This document shows positions 38,197-48,777 of a stretch of 64,000 bases of DNA, piece after piece. Position numbers and translations under genes: made by a program. The notes below the pieces were generated by a model that worked only from the letters and a program-made list of their open reading frames with translations, made no database searches and had not been told where the DNA came from. Where the stretch lies: assembly GCF_016238445.1 (NCBI RefSeq), contig NZ_JABANU010000015.1:1-64000 (forward strand), in the 5' to 3' direction. The stretch comes from Staphylococcus canis. GTDB lineage: Bacteria; Bacillota; Bacilli; Staphylococcales; Staphylococcaceae. The stretch's first letter is position 1, and each line of letters starts with the position of its first letter.

Positions 38197-39165
38197 CTAT
38201 TCATAGAAATATTGACTAATTTGTTGTTTATTAAAGTGATTACTTAAAGCAACTAAGAGCTTTAATCTTGCTTTTGGACCATTTAAACCGTTTGAAAAAA
38301 TAACTCCTTTGTCATATAAATCATTGCCTCCACCTTCATAAGCATAAACAGGACTCACAATTCCATTAAATGAGCGTGAAACAATAACGATTGGGATATC
38401 TAAAGCGAGACAAGCTTCTAAACCTTCCAAAGCAGTAGGAGGTAAATTACCTTGACCTAATGCTTCTATAATTAAACCATCTATATTTTGTTTAGCATAG
38501 AATAATAGCATTTCACTACCCATTCCCATATGCGATTTGACTAAAGGTACCTTTAATTGCGTTTTAATGTCAGGTAGACGATGTTGTATTAAAGGTTGAT
38601 GATGAAATTGAACACCGAACTTTGTAATAATACCTAAAGGACCATGATTAGGACTTTGAAATGTATTCGTATTTGAAGTATGTGTTTTAGTTACGTTTCT
38701 TGCTGTGTGAATTTCATCATTAAACACAACCATAACCCCTTTATTTGAAGCGCCATCTGCAATGGCAACACGTACAGCAGATATAAAATTATATAAGCCA
38801 TCTGATCCAATTTCATTTGATGATCGCATTGCTCCTGTCACAATTACAGGTTTATTCGTAGTAAGAGTCAAATCTAATAAAAACGCTGTCTCTTCTAATG
38901 TGTCTGTGCCATGAGTGATCACAAATCCATCATACGTATTCTCTTTTTCGGTATCCTCTATTAATGACTTTAGTGTTTTAACATGATTAATGGTTACATG
39001 AGGTGATGGAATATTAAATGGCATAATTTCATCAACCGAGGCATATTTATTTATAAGATTATGATGATTTGCAATGGGATTACTCGCATTTGTACTCACT
39101 TTATTTGAATCATCTTCAGACATACTTATCGTACCGCCAGTATGTATAATCAATAACTTTTTCAA
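38197..39165 (-). CDS. ansA: L-asparaginase (type I, cytosolic)
   Basis: AnsA (322 residues) hydrolyses asparagine to aspartate and ammonia. The nucleophile threonine is T12 in HTGGTISM, and the second triad lies in THGTDTLEETA; a lysine in a TGAMRSSNE context follows. There is no signal peptide. The start is a TTG with GGAGGAG about six bases upstream; an ATG five bases before it is out of frame. Confidence 0.93.
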   Translation of the reverse strand: MKKLLIIHTGGTISMSEDDSNKVSTNASNPIANHHNLINKYASVDEIMPFNIPSPHVTINHVKTLKSLIEDTEKENTYDGFVITHGTDTLEETAFLLDLTLTTNKPVIVTGAMRSSNEIGSDGLYNFISAVRVAIADGASNKGVMVVFNDEIHTARNVTKTHTSNTNTFQSPNHGPLGIITKFGVQFHHQPLIQHRLPDIKTQLKVPLVKSHMGMGSEMLLFYAKQNIDGLIIEALGQGNLPPTALEGLEACLALDIPIVIVSRSFNGIVSPVYAYEGGGNDLYDKGVIFSNGLNGPKARLKLLVALSNHFNKQQISQYFYE

Positions 39166-39229
39166 TCATACTCCTCCTCGATATTTAATCTCTTCTTATG
39201 ATAAAATAATATTATACAAACAACAATAA

Positions 39230-39892
<663 letters not shown>

Positions 39893-39991
39893 ACCTATTG
39901 TTAAATTTATTCTAACTAGTCTAAATTTCTTGACAATTACGTGAGTTTATAAGATGTTATTATTATGTAGTAGTATAAGGAGGCATTCATG

Positions 39992-41173
39992 ATGACTGAA
40001 GAATTCAATGAATCAATGATTAACGATATTAAAGAAGGCGACAAAATAACTGGTGAAGTACAACAAATTGAAGATAAACACGTTGTAGTCCATGTAAATG
40101 GTGGAAAATACAATGGTATTATCCCAATTAGTCAATTATCAACATACCATATTGACAACGTTGACGAAGCTGTCAAAGTTGGCGATGAAATTGGTGCTTA
40201 TGTGACTAAAGTAGAAATCGATGAAGAAAATGAAGAAGGGCGTTATATCCTTTCTAAGCGCCAATTAGAAGAAGAAAAATCATACGAATACTTACAAGAA
40301 AAACTTGATAATGATGAAACGATTGAGGCTAAAGTTACTGAAGTCGTTAAAGGTGGCCTAGTTGTTGATGTTGGTCAAAGAGGCTTCATTCCAGCATCAC
40401 TTATTTCAACAGAGTATATCGAGGATTTCTCAGATTATGAAGGAAAAGTACTTGAACTTAAAGTAGAAGAATTAGATCCCGAAAACAATCGAGTTATCCT
40501 TAGCCGCAAAGCTGTGGAAGCTCTTGAAAATGAAAAGAAAAAAGAAGAGCTATTACAATCTATTAAAGCCGACGATGTTATCGAAGGTAAAGTTGCACGC
40601 TTAACAAACTTCGGTGCATTCATTGACTTAGGTGGTGTAGACGGTTTAGTTCATGTATCTGAATTATCGCATGAGCATGTTAAGTCACCTGAAGAAGTTG
40701 TTTCGATTGGTGATACTGTTAAAGTAAAAGTTCGTTCAGTAGAACAAGATTCAGAACGTGTATCGTTATCAATTAAAGATACTTTACCAAGTCCTTTTGA
40801 AACTATTCAAGAAAAGTTCAATGAAGGTGATATTGTAGAAGGTAAAGTAATGAGACTGACTAGTTTTGGTGCATTTGTAGAAATTGGACCAGGTTTACAG
40901 GGACTTGTTCATATTTCTGAAATTAGTCATGATCATATTGGTACACCAAATGAAGTATTAGAAGTAGGCCAAACTGTACAAGTTAAAATCCTTTCAATCA
41001 ATACAGAAGAGGAACGAATTTCATTATCTATTAAAGCAGCTCAACCTAAAGAAGAGCGTAATGAAGCGAATGAAGAAACAACTCAACAATACACAAACAC
41101 TTCAGATGAAAATGAAAATAATCCTACGCTTGGGGATGTTTTCGGAGATAAATTACGTAACTTAAATCTTTAA
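39992..41173 (+). CDS. rpsA: S1 RNA-binding domain protein (ribosomal protein S1 homologue)
   Basis: This 393-residue protein has four S1 domains (roughly 12-80, 98-165, 185-255 and 270-340), the last two with the strong GxVxRLTxFGAFVxI pattern, and an acidic C-terminal tail. It is the short Firmicute form (B. subtilis YpfD). Whether it acts on the ribosome as E. coli S1 does is uncertain. The second of two in-frame ATGs has the better spacing (8 bases) from AAGGAGG and matches the S. aureus start. Confidence 0.92.
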   Translation: MTEEFNESMINDIKEGDKITGEVQQIEDKHVVVHVNGGKYNGIIPISQLSTYHIDNVDEAVKVGDEIGAYVTKVEIDEENEEGRYILSKRQLEEEKSYEYLQEKLDNDETIEAKVTEVVKGGLVVDVGQRGFIPASLISTEYIEDFSDYEGKVLELKVEELDPENNRVILSRKAVEALENEKKKEELLQSIKADDVIEGKVARLTNFGAFIDLGGVDGLVHVSELSHEHVKSPEEVVSIGDTVKVKVRSVEQDSERVSLSIKDTLPSPFETIQEKFNEGDIVEGKVMRLTSFGAFVEIGPGLQGLVHISEISHDHIGTPNEVLEVGQTVQVKILSINTEEERISLSIKAAQPKEERNEANEETTQQYTNTSDENENNPTLGDVFGDKLRNLNL

Positions 41174-41185
41174 TTCAACTTTATT

Positions 41186-41226
41186 AAAGCTTGAAATTTT
41201 GACTACTCAAAGTTTCAAGCTTTTCT
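41186..41226 (+). terminator. Terminator after rpsA
   Basis: AAAGCTTGAAA pairs with TTTCAAGCTTTT around a 16-base loop, followed by TCTCTTTG. Confidence 0.75.
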
Positions 41227-41266
41227 CTTTGTTTAATATGAAGTCTCTTGATGCTTCTTTACAATT

Positions 41267-41296
41267 TTTCATTTCCTTACAATCACATGCTATAAT
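41267..41296 (+). promoter_or_regulatory. Promoter region of der
   Basis: TTTCAT (41267-41272) and TATAAT (41291-41296) are 18 bases apart; TGc before the -10 makes it an extended box. The start codon is about 88 bases downstream. Confidence 0.55.
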
Positions 41297-41383
41297 ATAA
41301 ATAAATATAAATCTATTAGTACTTCTGAATATTTCAATGATGTGCTAGAATGAAAAAGATATTTTTAGAGAGGAAGAAGTATT

Positions 41384-42694
41384 ATGACGAAACCAGTAGT
41401 AGCAATTGTAGGACGTCCTAATGTAGGTAAGTCTACAATTTTTAATCGTATCGTCGGTGAACGTGTATCTATCGTTGAGGATACGCCTGGTATCACTAGA
41501 GATAGAATATATTCTAGTGGCGATTGGTTAACACACGAGTTTAATATTATCGACACAGGAGGTATTGAATTAGGAGACGCGCCTTTTCAAACTCAAATTC
41601 GCGCTCAAGCTGAAATCGCCATTGATGAAGCTGATGTTATTATATTTATGGTTAACGTAAGAGAAGGCGTAACGCAAAACGACGAATTAGTTGCACAGTT
41701 ACTATATAAATCAAAAAAACCAGTAGTTTTGGCAGTAAATAAAGTAGATAATCCAGAGATGCGTAATGACATTTATGATTTTTATTCATTAGGATTTGGA
41801 GAACCTTTTCCGCTTTCAGGGTCTCATGGATTAGGATTAGGTGATTTACTAGAGGAAGTAGCTAAACATTTCAAAGCTGATGAACCAGATCCATATGACG
41901 ATGATACAATTCGACTATCACTAATTGGTCGTCCTAATGTAGGTAAATCTAGTTTAATCAATGCTATTCTAGGGGAAGAACGTGTTATTGTTTCAAATAT
42001 TGCTGGAACTACTAGAGATGCAATTGATACAGAATACACTTATGATGGACAAGAATATGTCCTTATAGATACAGCTGGTATGCGAAAAAAAGGTAAAGTA
42101 TATGAATCAACGGAAAAATACTCTGTTTTACGTGCACTTAAAGCAATAGAACGTTCAAATGTTGTACTTGTTGTTATAGATGCGGAAGAAGGTATTATTG
42201 AACAAGATAAACGTGTTGCCGGATATGCTCATGAGGAAGGAAAAGCGATTGTAATTGTAGTAAATAAATGGGATACTGTCGAAAAAGATAGTAATACAAT
42301 GAAAAAATTTACCGACGATATTCGTCAAAACTTCCAATTTTTAGACTATGCTCAAATTGCGTATGTTTCAGCAAAAGAGGGATCACGTTTAAAAACACTT
42401 TTCCCACTTATTAACGAGGCAAGTGAAAATCATAAAAAACGTGTCCAAAGTTCAACTTTAAATGAAGTTATTATGGATGCAATAGCTATGAACCCAACAC
42501 CAACTGATAAGGGGCGTCGACTCAAGGTGTTTTATGCTACACAAGTCGCGATTGAACCACCAACATTTGTCGTATTTGTAAATGAAGTAGAATTACTACA
42601 TTTTTCATATAAACGATATATTGAAAATCAGATTCGTGATGCATTTGGATTCGATGGAACACCAATTCATATTATTGCACGTAAACGTAATTAA
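41384..42694 (+). CDS. der: Ribosome biogenesis GTPase Der (EngA)
   Basis: Der (436 residues) is an essential GTPase for 50S subunit maturation. Two G domains are in tandem: the first with GRPNVGKST (10-18) and NKVD, the second with GRPNVGKSS (about 183-191), DTAGMRKKG and NKWD. A C-terminal KH-like domain ends in the basic HIIARKRN. gpsA follows after 17 bases. Confidence 0.97.
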   Translation: MTKPVVAIVGRPNVGKSTIFNRIVGERVSIVEDTPGITRDRIYSSGDWLTHEFNIIDTGGIELGDAPFQTQIRAQAEIAIDEADVIIFMVNVREGVTQNDELVAQLLYKSKKPVVLAVNKVDNPEMRNDIYDFYSLGFGEPFPLSGSHGLGLGDLLEEVAKHFKADEPDPYDDDTIRLSLIGRPNVGKSSLINAILGEERVIVSNIAGTTRDAIDTEYTYDGQEYVLIDTAGMRKKGKVYESTEKYSVLRALKAIERSNVVLVVIDAEEGIIEQDKRVAGYAHEEGKAIVIVVNKWDTVEKDSNTMKKFTDDIRQNFQFLDYAQIAYVSAKEGSRLKTLFPLINEASENHKKRVQSSTLNEVIMDAIAMNPTPTDKGRRLKVFYATQVAIEPPTFVVFVNEVELLHFSYKRYIENQIRDAFGFDGTPIHIIARKRN

Positions 42695-42711
42695 TTTCTG
42701 GAGGGGTAGTT

Positions 42712-43710
42712 ATGACTAACGTAACCGTGTTTGGAACAGGAAGCTTCGGCACTGCTTTAGCAAATGTTTTAGCAGATAATGGCCATAACACATTAATGTG
42801 GGGAAAAACTATAAAAACTGTAAACGAAATTAATGATAAACATACTAATCAAGCTTACCTACCAAAGGCTATATTAAATCAAAATATAAAAGCAACTGAC
42901 CAACTAGAGATTGCAGTAAATCACGCCGATATCTATATTATTGCATTACCTACTAAAGCAATTCGAAGTGTAGTCCCTAAAATTGATACACTATTAACTT
43001 CAAAGAAATATTTCATTCATGTTGCTAAAGGAATTGAAAACGAAACATATAAGCGTATTTCAGAGATATTAAGTGATTGTATTAGTTCTGAACATAATGC
43101 AGGTATAGGCGTATTATCAGGCCCAAGTCATGCTGAGGAAGTTGTATTAAAACAACCTACAACGGTTGCAGCCGCTTCCAGTAACAAAATATTACGTCAA
43201 ATGATTCAAGATTTATTCATGACTGATTATTTACGCGTTTATACAAACGAAGACTTAGTAGGAGTTGAGCTTGGTGGTGCACTTAAAAATATTATAGCTA
43301 TCGCAAGTGGCGTGTTAGTTGGTTTAGGTTATGGAGATAATGCTAAAGCTGCACTTATCACTCGTGGACTCGCTGAAATATCTCGATTAGGTGTTAAAAT
43401 GGGTGCAGACCCATTAACTTTTCAAGGTTTAGGTGGTATTGGTGACCTTATTGTAACGTGTACATCTACACATTCACGTAATTTTTCACTAGGTTATAAA
43501 CTGGGCAGAGGACAAACCTTACAAGAAATTCTTGATGAAATGAACATGGTTGCTGAAGGTGTAAATACAACACAATCTGTTTATCATTTAGCTAAAGAAC
43601 TTGGAGTTGAAATGCCAATTACTGAGTCACTTTATCGTGTTTTATTTGAAGAAAAATCTGTAAAAGAAGAAGTTAAAAATTTAATGGAACGTAATAAAAA
43701 AGCAGAGTGA
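42712..43710 (+). CDS. gpsA: Glycerol-3-phosphate dehydrogenase [NAD(P)+]
   Basis: GpsA (332 residues) reduces dihydroxyacetone phosphate to sn-glycerol 3-phosphate for phospholipid synthesis. The nucleotide loop [10 protein letters not shown] is at 8-17. The GPSHAEEV and [13 protein letters not shown] segments supply substrate and catalytic residues (lysine of ALKN). GGAGGGG precedes the start. The order der-gpsA-hup matches B. subtilis without spoIVA. Confidence 0.95.
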   Translation: MTNVTVFGTGSFGTALANVLADNGHNTLMWGKTIKTVNEINDKHTNQAYLPKAILNQNIKATDQLEIAVNHADIYIIALPTKAIRSVVPKIDTLLTSKKYFIHVAKGIENETYKRISEILSDCISSEHNAGIGVLSGPSHAEEVVLKQPTTVAAASSNKILRQMIQDLFMTDYLRVYTNEDLVGVELGGALKNIIAIASGVLVGLGYGDNAKAALITRGLAEISRLGVKMGADPLTFQGLGGIGDLIVTCTSTHSRNFSLGYKLGRGQTLQEILDEMNMVAEGVNTTQSVYHLAKELGVEMPITESLYRVLFEEKSVKEEVKNLMERNKKAE

Positions 43711-43794
43711 AATCTAATATAGTCAAAATTTCGACATAATACGTAATTTTTAACAAAAAATCCCAATAAATCAACGTTTTTATCACATAAATCG

Positions 43795-43824
43795 TTGCAG
43801 TATATGTTAAGCATGTGTTAAAGT
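43795..43824 (+). promoter_or_regulatory. Promoter of hup
   Basis: TTGCAG (43795-43800) and TAAAGT (43819-43824) are 18 bases apart with an extended TGt. The predicted start (about 43831) falls at the edge of a perfect inverted repeat. Confidence 0.55.
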
Positions 43825-43831
43825 CATACCA

Positions 43832-43853
43832 TAATGATAAAAGTTTATCATTA
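43832..43853 (+). promoter_or_regulatory. Perfect inverted repeat at the predicted hup transcript start
   Basis: TAATGATAAA and TTTATCATTA (10 bases each, 2-base spacer) form a perfect inverted repeat. In RNA this would be a hairpin at the extreme 5' end; as DNA it resembles a Fur-family operator (TGATAAA-N2-TTTATCA), although the spacer is one base too long for the standard box. Confidence 0.5.
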
Positions 43854-43881
43854 TACATAACCTTTGAGGAGGTGAATTGAC

Positions 43882-44154
43882 ATGAACAAAACTGACTTAA
43901 TCAACGCAGTCGCTGAACAAGCTGATTTAACAAAAAAAGAAGCTGGTCAAGCTGTTGATGCCGTTTTTGAATCAATTCAAAAATCATTAGCAAAAGGTGA
44001 AAAAGTACAATTAATTGGCTTCGGTAACTTTGAGGTACGTGAGCGTGCAGCTCGTAAAGGTCGTAACCCTCAAACTGGAAAAGAAATTGATATTCCAGCA
44101 AGCAAAGTACCAGCTTTCAAAGCAGGTAAAGCATTAAAAGATGCTGTGAAGTAA
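43882..44154 (+). CDS. hup: DNA-binding protein HU
   Basis: HU (90 residues) is the main histone-like protein. The family signature [21 protein letters not shown] and the DNA-intercalating proline of the arm are present. AGGAGGTG, an unusually complete ribosome binding site, precedes the ATG, consistent with very high expression. It has its own promoter and terminator. Confidence 0.97.
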   Translation: MNKTDLINAVAEQADLTKKEAGQAVDAVFESIQKSLAKGEKVQLIGFGNFEVRERAARKGRNPQTGKEIDIPASKVPAFKAGKALKDAVK

Positions 44155-44164
44155 TTCTATATTG

Positions 44165-44192
44165 AAAAAGCCCTTTAATAGGGCTTTTTTAT
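44165..44192 (+). terminator. Terminator after hup
   Basis: AAAAAGCCCT pairs with AGGGCTTTTTT around a 5-base loop, a textbook intrinsic terminator. Confidence 0.92.
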
Positions 44193-44235
44193 TTGGTATT
44201 GTAAATAGACAAAAGTTAAATAACAGTAGGAGTTT

Positions 44236-44273
44236 TACTTCTAAACGATTAGGTCGAAACTTGTTTAGAAGTA
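44236..44273. repeat. Perfect 11-base inverted repeat in the hup-hepS gap
   Basis: TACTTCTAAAC and GTTTAGAAGTA pair perfectly around a 16-base loop. No T-run follows closely. The rest of this roughly 260-base gap (44193-44450) holds nothing else I can identify apart from the sequence leading to hepS. Confidence 0.5.
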
Positions 44274-44450
44274 TTTATGTTCTTTGCTCAATATAACTTG
44301 CTAATATTTACTCAGTACCTACTCTATTTAATATTTATGATAATACATACAGTAATATTATGCCTTTTGGAGTATTATTAAGTTATTCAGATTTCAATTT
44401 TCACTTGATAATGTTAATATAGATAGTGATTAAAATTTGAGGTGTAACAC

Positions 44451-45014
44451 ATGAACAGTTCCTTTCAAACACTTAAAAATCAATTAGACAATATGCTATT
44501 TCAACTTTCTAAGCCTAAAAATTTAACAATCAACTATAATTTTAGTTTAATACTCGATCGTTTAAATATTCCATTAGATGCTAAAGTTGCAACTTTATCC
44601 ATAGATACTGCAATGAACCATTTAGATCAAATCAGTTACTATCAATATGAACGTGATGCGATTCTAATTGGTGACTTATTAAGCGCACACTATTATCACT
44701 TAATCTCAAAGCTTCAAGATTCAGTGTTCCATAAGAAAATGAGTCAAGCCATTATTTCTATCAATGAATTAAAGTCTCAATTACAACATTCACATCAAAC
44801 AATACCATCAGAAGCGTTACACCAAACAATATATCAAATTGAAACGCTAATTATTAAAACACTACATGAGATTTATCAACTTGAAGAAAGTATTGAAACA
44901 CTCGAACACCAAATCATTCAACATCTCAAAGTAGAACACCTTACATATTTAATACATCATTCAGAGTCTGAAATACAATCAATTATTCACACTTTACAAA
45001 ATAAATCATTTTAA
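44451..45014 (+). CDS. hepS: Heptaprenyl diphosphate synthase component I
   Basis: This 187-residue helical protein is the small, non-catalytic subunit of heptaprenyl diphosphate synthase, which makes the menaquinone side chain. Identification rests mainly on place (hup-hepS-menG-hepT as in B. subtilis), size and the opening pattern; there are no catalytic motifs. GAGGTG precedes the ATG. menG follows after 14 bases. Confidence 0.82.
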   Translation: MNSSFQTLKNQLDNMLFQLSKPKNLTINYNFSLILDRLNIPLDAKVATLSIDTAMNHLDQISYYQYERDAILIGDLLSAHYYHLISKLQDSVFHKKMSQAIISINELKSQLQHSHQTIPSEALHQTIYQIETLIIKTLHEIYQLEESIETLEHQIIQHLKVEHLTYLIHHSESEIQSIIHTLQNKSF

Positions 45015-45028
45015 TGGGGTAAATCAAA

Positions 45029-45739
45029 ATGACTAATAAAGCAAATAAAGAACAAGTATACAAAGTATTCCAAAACATTTCAGGAAAATATGATAGTTTA
45101 AATAATATTATCAGCTTTGAACAACACAAAGTTTGGCGTAAAAAAGTTATGAAGTCAATGCGCGTTAAAAAAAATGCAAAAGCTCTAGACGTTTGTTGTG
45201 GTACTGGAGATTGGACAATTGCTTTAAGTAAAGCAGTTGGACCTAATGGTGAAGTTACTGGTATAGATTTCAGTGAAAACATGCTAAAAGTCGCTGAAAA
45301 TAAAACTGAAAATATTAGTAATATCCGACTTATTCAAGGTGATGCAATGAACTTGCCATTTGATAATGATTCGTTTGATTATGTAACTATTGGATTCGGT
45401 TTACGTAATATTCCAGATTATTCTAAAGCAATTTCTGAAATGTATCGTGTACTTAAGCCTGGCGGTATGGTCGTCTGTCTAGAAACAAGTCAACCTACGA
45501 TTCCAGTTTTCAAACAACTATATAAAGCATATTTCAAATTTATTATGCCTCTTTTTGGTAAGTTTTTTGCGAAATCTAAAGAAGAATATGAATGGCTTCA
45601 ACAATCTGCTTTTGATTTCCCTGACCGTCAAACTTTAAAGCAATTATTTGAATCAGAACACTTTCAAAACGTTAAAGTGCGTAGCTTTACTGGTGGGGTA
45701 GCTGCTATGCATTTAGCCTATAAACCGAAATCGATTTAA
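45029..45739 (+). CDS. menG: Demethylmenaquinone methyltransferase
   Basis: MenG (236 residues, also called UbiE/MenH) performs the last step of menaquinone synthesis, methylating demethylmenaquinone with S-adenosylmethionine. The SAM-binding motif [10 protein letters not shown], then [17 protein letters not shown] and the family FGLRNIPDY segment are clear. It is flanked by the two subunits that make the prenyl chain. Confidence 0.95.
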   Translation: MTNKANKEQVYKVFQNISGKYDSLNNIISFEQHKVWRKKVMKSMRVKKNAKALDVCCGTGDWTIALSKAVGPNGEVTGIDFSENMLKVAENKTENISNIRLIQGDAMNLPFDNDSFDYVTIGFGLRNIPDYSKAISEMYRVLKPGGMVVCLETSQPTIPVFKQLYKAYFKFIMPLFGKFFAKSKEEYEWLQQSAFDFPDRQTLKQLFESEHFQNVKVRSFTGGVAAMHLAYKPKSI

Positions 45740-45755
45740 CAAAGGTGATTACTGC

Positions 45756-46712
45756 ATGTCGAGAATAAATGTAAATCAAGAGATCAAAAAAATTGAAAAT
45801 ATGCTAAAAGTTTTGATTCAAAGTGAAGACAAAACGCTTGAAGAAGCTTCTCACCACTTATTAACTTCTGGCGGTAAACGTGTTAGACCATTATTTGTCT
45901 TACTAAGTAGTTACATTGGCCAAAATAAAGGTAATGATGAAGCCTATAATGTTGCGGTAGCTTTAGAGTTAATTCATATGGCGACACTTGTTCACGATGA
46001 TGTTATAGATTTTAGTGATAAACGTCGTGGAAACTTAACAATTGAAAAAAAATGGGATAAGTCAACAGCTATTTTAACAGGTAATTTTTTATTGAGTAAA
46101 GCTGTAACTCATTTATCTCAGATTAAAGATTATCGAATTCATCAAATTTTATCTGAAGCGATTTTAGAAGTATGTCGCGGGGAACTGTTCCAGTTTCAAG
46201 ATCAGTTTAGAGCCCATCAATCACTTACTAACTATTTGCGTCGCATTAACCGTAAGACGGCTTTATTAATTCAACTGGCTACTCAAGTAGGTACGATGAC
46301 TTCTAATGCAGATGATCAAACTGTACATAAAATGAAAACAATTGGGCATAACATCGGCATGAGTTTTCAAATAGTAGATGATGTTTTAGATTTTACAAGT
46401 TCTGAAAAAAAATTAGGGAAACCGGTTGGTAGTGATTTACGTAACGGACATATGACACTTCCTGTATTACTTGAAATGAAGAAAGATCGTCATTTTGCTG
46501 AAAAAATAGAGCAACTTAACCCAAACTCATCTAAAGCATTATTTGATGAATGTATCAATCAAATACGTCATTCTTCTGTAATTCAAGATTCATTAGACAT
46601 TAGTAAACGGTATTTAGATAAAGCAACTGAACTTTTAGAAACAATTGAAAACGATGATGTCAAACCTTTATTTAAAAAACTAATTAAAAAATTACAAACT
46701 CGTATGCGTTAA
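45756..46712 (+). CDS. hepT: Heptaprenyl diphosphate synthase component II
   Basis: This 318-residue catalytic subunit elongates farnesyl diphosphate with isopentenyl units. The first aspartate-rich motif is in [13 protein letters not shown] (about 81-92) and the second in VDDVLDF. GGKRVRP near the N-terminus binds isopentenyl diphosphate. It follows menG by 16 bases with AAAGGTGAT upstream. Confidence 0.94.
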   Translation: MSRINVNQEIKKIENMLKVLIQSEDKTLEEASHHLLTSGGKRVRPLFVLLSSYIGQNKGNDEAYNVAVALELIHMATLVHDDVIDFSDKRRGNLTIEKKWDKSTAILTGNFLLSKAVTHLSQIKDYRIHQILSEAILEVCRGELFQFQDQFRAHQSLTNYLRRINRKTALLIQLATQVGTMTSNADDQTVHKMKTIGHNIGMSFQIVDDVLDFTSSEKKLGKPVGSDLRNGHMTLPVLLEMKKDRHFAEKIEQLNPNSSKALFDECINQIRHSSVIQDSLDISKRYLDKATELLETIENDDVKPLFKKLIKKLQTRMR

Positions 46713-46786
46713 TTTATAAGTTGAAAGCGCTTAAACTTAATGATAGGATATGGATGTATGTAAAAAAAGAAAAAGGGGACTTTAAT

Positions 46787-47236
46787 ATGGAAAGAACATT
46801 CGTTATGATCAAACCAGATGCTGTACAACGTAAATTAATCGGTAACATTGTACAACGTATCGAACAAAAGGGGCTTAAACTCGTTGGAGCAAAGTTAATG
46901 ACTGTACCAACATCATTAGCGGAAACACATTATTCTGAACACAAAGATAAACCTTTTTATCAATCACTTATTTCTTTCATTACATCGGCACCTGTATTTG
47001 CTATGGTTGTTGAAGGGGAAGATGCTGTAGCTGTATCTAGACACATTATCGGTTCTACAAATCCATCTGAAGCAACACCTGGTTCAATCAGAGGAGATTT
47101 AGGGCTTACAGTTGGACGTAATGTTGTACATGGTTCTGATTCAGTTGAATCCGCTAAACGTGAAATTAGCTTATGGTTTAATGAAGAAGAGTTAAGTTCT
47201 TACCAAGCACCTGATGAAACTTGGTTATATGAATAG
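46787..47236 (+). CDS. ndk: Nucleoside diphosphate kinase
   Basis: Ndk (149 residues) equilibrates nucleoside di- and triphosphates. The catalytic histidine is H115 in [10 protein letters not shown], and MIKPDAVQR opens the protein. The frame is open 66 bases further upstream, but AAAAGGGGAC sits just before the ATG at 46787, and the resulting length and MERTF start match other staphylococcal Ndk proteins. A strong terminator ends the hepS-menG-hepT-ndk group. Confidence 0.95.
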   Translation: MERTFVMIKPDAVQRKLIGNIVQRIEQKGLKLVGAKLMTVPTSLAETHYSEHKDKPFYQSLISFITSAPVFAMVVEGEDAVAVSRHIIGSTNPSEATPGSIRGDLGLTVGRNVVHGSDSVESAKREISLWFNEEELSSYQAPDETWLYE

Positions 47237-47266
47237 ATGATATTTTAAGTATATATTATATTGTAA

Positions 47267-47328
47267 ATAGTAGACATGCTATAATAATATTGACGTTTTC
47301 AGTATTAATGGCTGTCTCTATTTTTTTA
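47267..47328 (+). terminator. Terminator after ndk
   Basis: ATAGTAGACATGC pairs, with two bulges, with GGCTGTCTCTAT, capped by an inner AATATTGA/TCAGTATT hairpin and followed by seven T. Confidence 0.7.
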
Positions 47329-47377
47329 TCATTTTACTTTAATACTTAAAAGCATGAAAATTATTTTTATTTTTCAG

Positions 47378-47406
47378 TTATTTATAACTCTAAGTTGTGT
47401 TATGAT
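47378..47406 (+). promoter_or_regulatory. Promoter upstream of aroC
   Basis: TGtTATGAT (47398-47406) is an extended -10 with a weak TTATTT -35 17 bases upstream. It predicts a leader of about 180 bases before aroC. Confidence 0.45.
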
Positions 47407-47412
47407 ATACAA

Positions 47413-47593
47413 TATATTATTGTTAAATTCTTAAGGAAAAGACTAGTTGTGAAGTGAGTTTTTTAGTTGAGTTTATAGAGATATCATTCTATTTTGAGAT
47501 TCATTCTACTTAACTTTAAATTCTTTTTTCTAAAATATAAAGATTCTTATTAGTCTTTCCAGTTCCATATAAACTAAGGGAGTGTGTATAAAT
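47413..47593 (+). promoter_or_regulatory. Structured leader ahead of aroC
   Basis: GGAAAAGACTA (47435-47445) can pair with TAGTCTTTCC (47551-47560), enclosing AGTTGAGT (47465-47472) with ACTTAACT (47508-47515). The two strands close a long stem-and-arm structure just before the aroC ribosome binding site. Known T-box and riboswitch motifs are not seen. With the ndk terminator this accounts for the 357-base gap. Confidence 0.4.
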
Positions 47594-48763
47594 ATGTTAA
47601 GGTTTTTAACTGCTGGTGAGTCTCATGGCCCACAACTCACTGTTATTGTTGAAGGTATACCTGCTAATATGTCTGTTGACATAGATACATTAAATCAAGA
47701 AATGTTCAAACGCCAAGGAGGTTATGGTCGTGGTCGTCGTATGCAAATTGAAAAAGATACAGTTGAAATTGTATCAGGCGTACGACACGGTTTAACTTTA
47801 GGAAGCCCGATTACAATTGTCATCAAAAACGATGATTTTACGCATTGGCGTAATATAATGGGTGCATCTCCTATAAGTGAAGAAGAAAAATCAAATATGA
47901 AACGTGTTATTACTAAACCGAGACCGGGGCATGCAGACCTTATTGGAGGAATGAAGTATAATCACAAAGATTTACGTAATGTTCTTGAGCGCTCATCTGC
48001 TCGTGAAACTGCCGCACGTGTAGCAGTGGGAGCACTTTGTAAACAATTATTAAAGCAACTTGATATAGACGTATATAGTCGTGTGGTTTCGATAGGTGGT
48101 ATCAAGGATAAATCTACTTATGATATTGAAACTATCCGACAACATTCAGATGCCAATGACGTACGCATGATTAATGAAGACTTAGTTGAACCTGTACACC
48201 AAAAAATTGACCAAGCCAAAAAAGACGGTGATTCAATTGGCGGAGTTGTTCAAGTCATCGTAGATCATATGCCAATTGGTATTGGAAGCTACGTACATTA
48301 TGACCGTAAATTAGATGGCCGTATTGCTCAAAGTGTTTCGAGTATCAACGCTTTTAAAGGAGTTAGTTTTGGAGAAGGATTTGAACTTGCAGATAAACCA
48401 GGTAGCCAAGTGCAAGACCCCATTATTTATTCAGAAGAATTAGGGTACACACGAAGTTCTAACCATTTAGGAGGTTTAGAAGGTGGTATGTCTAATGGTA
48501 TGCCTATTATTGTTAATGGTGTAATGAAACCAATCCCTACGTTATACAAACCTTTAGATTCTGTCGACATTTTAAATAAAGAACCATTTAAAGCATCCAT
48601 TGAACGCTCAGATAGTAGTGCTGTACCCGCTGCAAGTATCGTTTGTGAACACGCAGTTACTTTTGAAATAGCACGTGCTATTCTTGAAGAATTCGAATCA
48701 AATGACCTCAGTAAATTGTATGAACAAATTGTAGAGCGTCGTAACCTTAATCTTAACTTTTAG
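47594..48763 (+). CDS. aroC: Chorismate synthase
   Basis: AroC (389 residues) converts EPSP to chorismate with reduced FMN. The family motifs [37 protein letters not shown] and [11 protein letters not shown] are intact. The frame could start at a GTG (47582), but that codon overlaps the GGGAG site and the ATG at 47594 fits other AroC proteins. It starts the aroC-aroB-aroA group, whose product chorismate also feeds menaquinone. Confidence 0.96.
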   Translation: MLRFLTAGESHGPQLTVIVEGIPANMSVDIDTLNQEMFKRQGGYGRGRRMQIEKDTVEIVSGVRHGLTLGSPITIVIKNDDFTHWRNIMGASPISEEEKSNMKRVITKPRPGHADLIGGMKYNHKDLRNVLERSSARETAARVAVGALCKQLLKQLDIDVYSRVVSIGGIKDKSTYDIETIRQHSDANDVRMINEDLVEPVHQKIDQAKKDGDSIGGVVQVIVDHMPIGIGSYVHYDRKLDGRIAQSVSSINAFKGVSFGEGFELADKPGSQVQDPIIYSEELGYTRSSNHLGGLEGGMSNGMPIIVNGVMKPIPTLYKPLDSVDILNKEPFKASIERSDSSAVPAASIVCEHAVTFEIARAILEEFESNDLSKLYEQIVERRNLNLNF

Positions 48764-48777
48764 TAGCAGGTGATTTT

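Noticed and set aside
47413-47593. T-box or known riboswitch before aroC
   Set aside because: No T-box core (AGGGTGG-type) sequence and no conserved blocks of known metabolite riboswitches were found; only unnamed pairing was seen.
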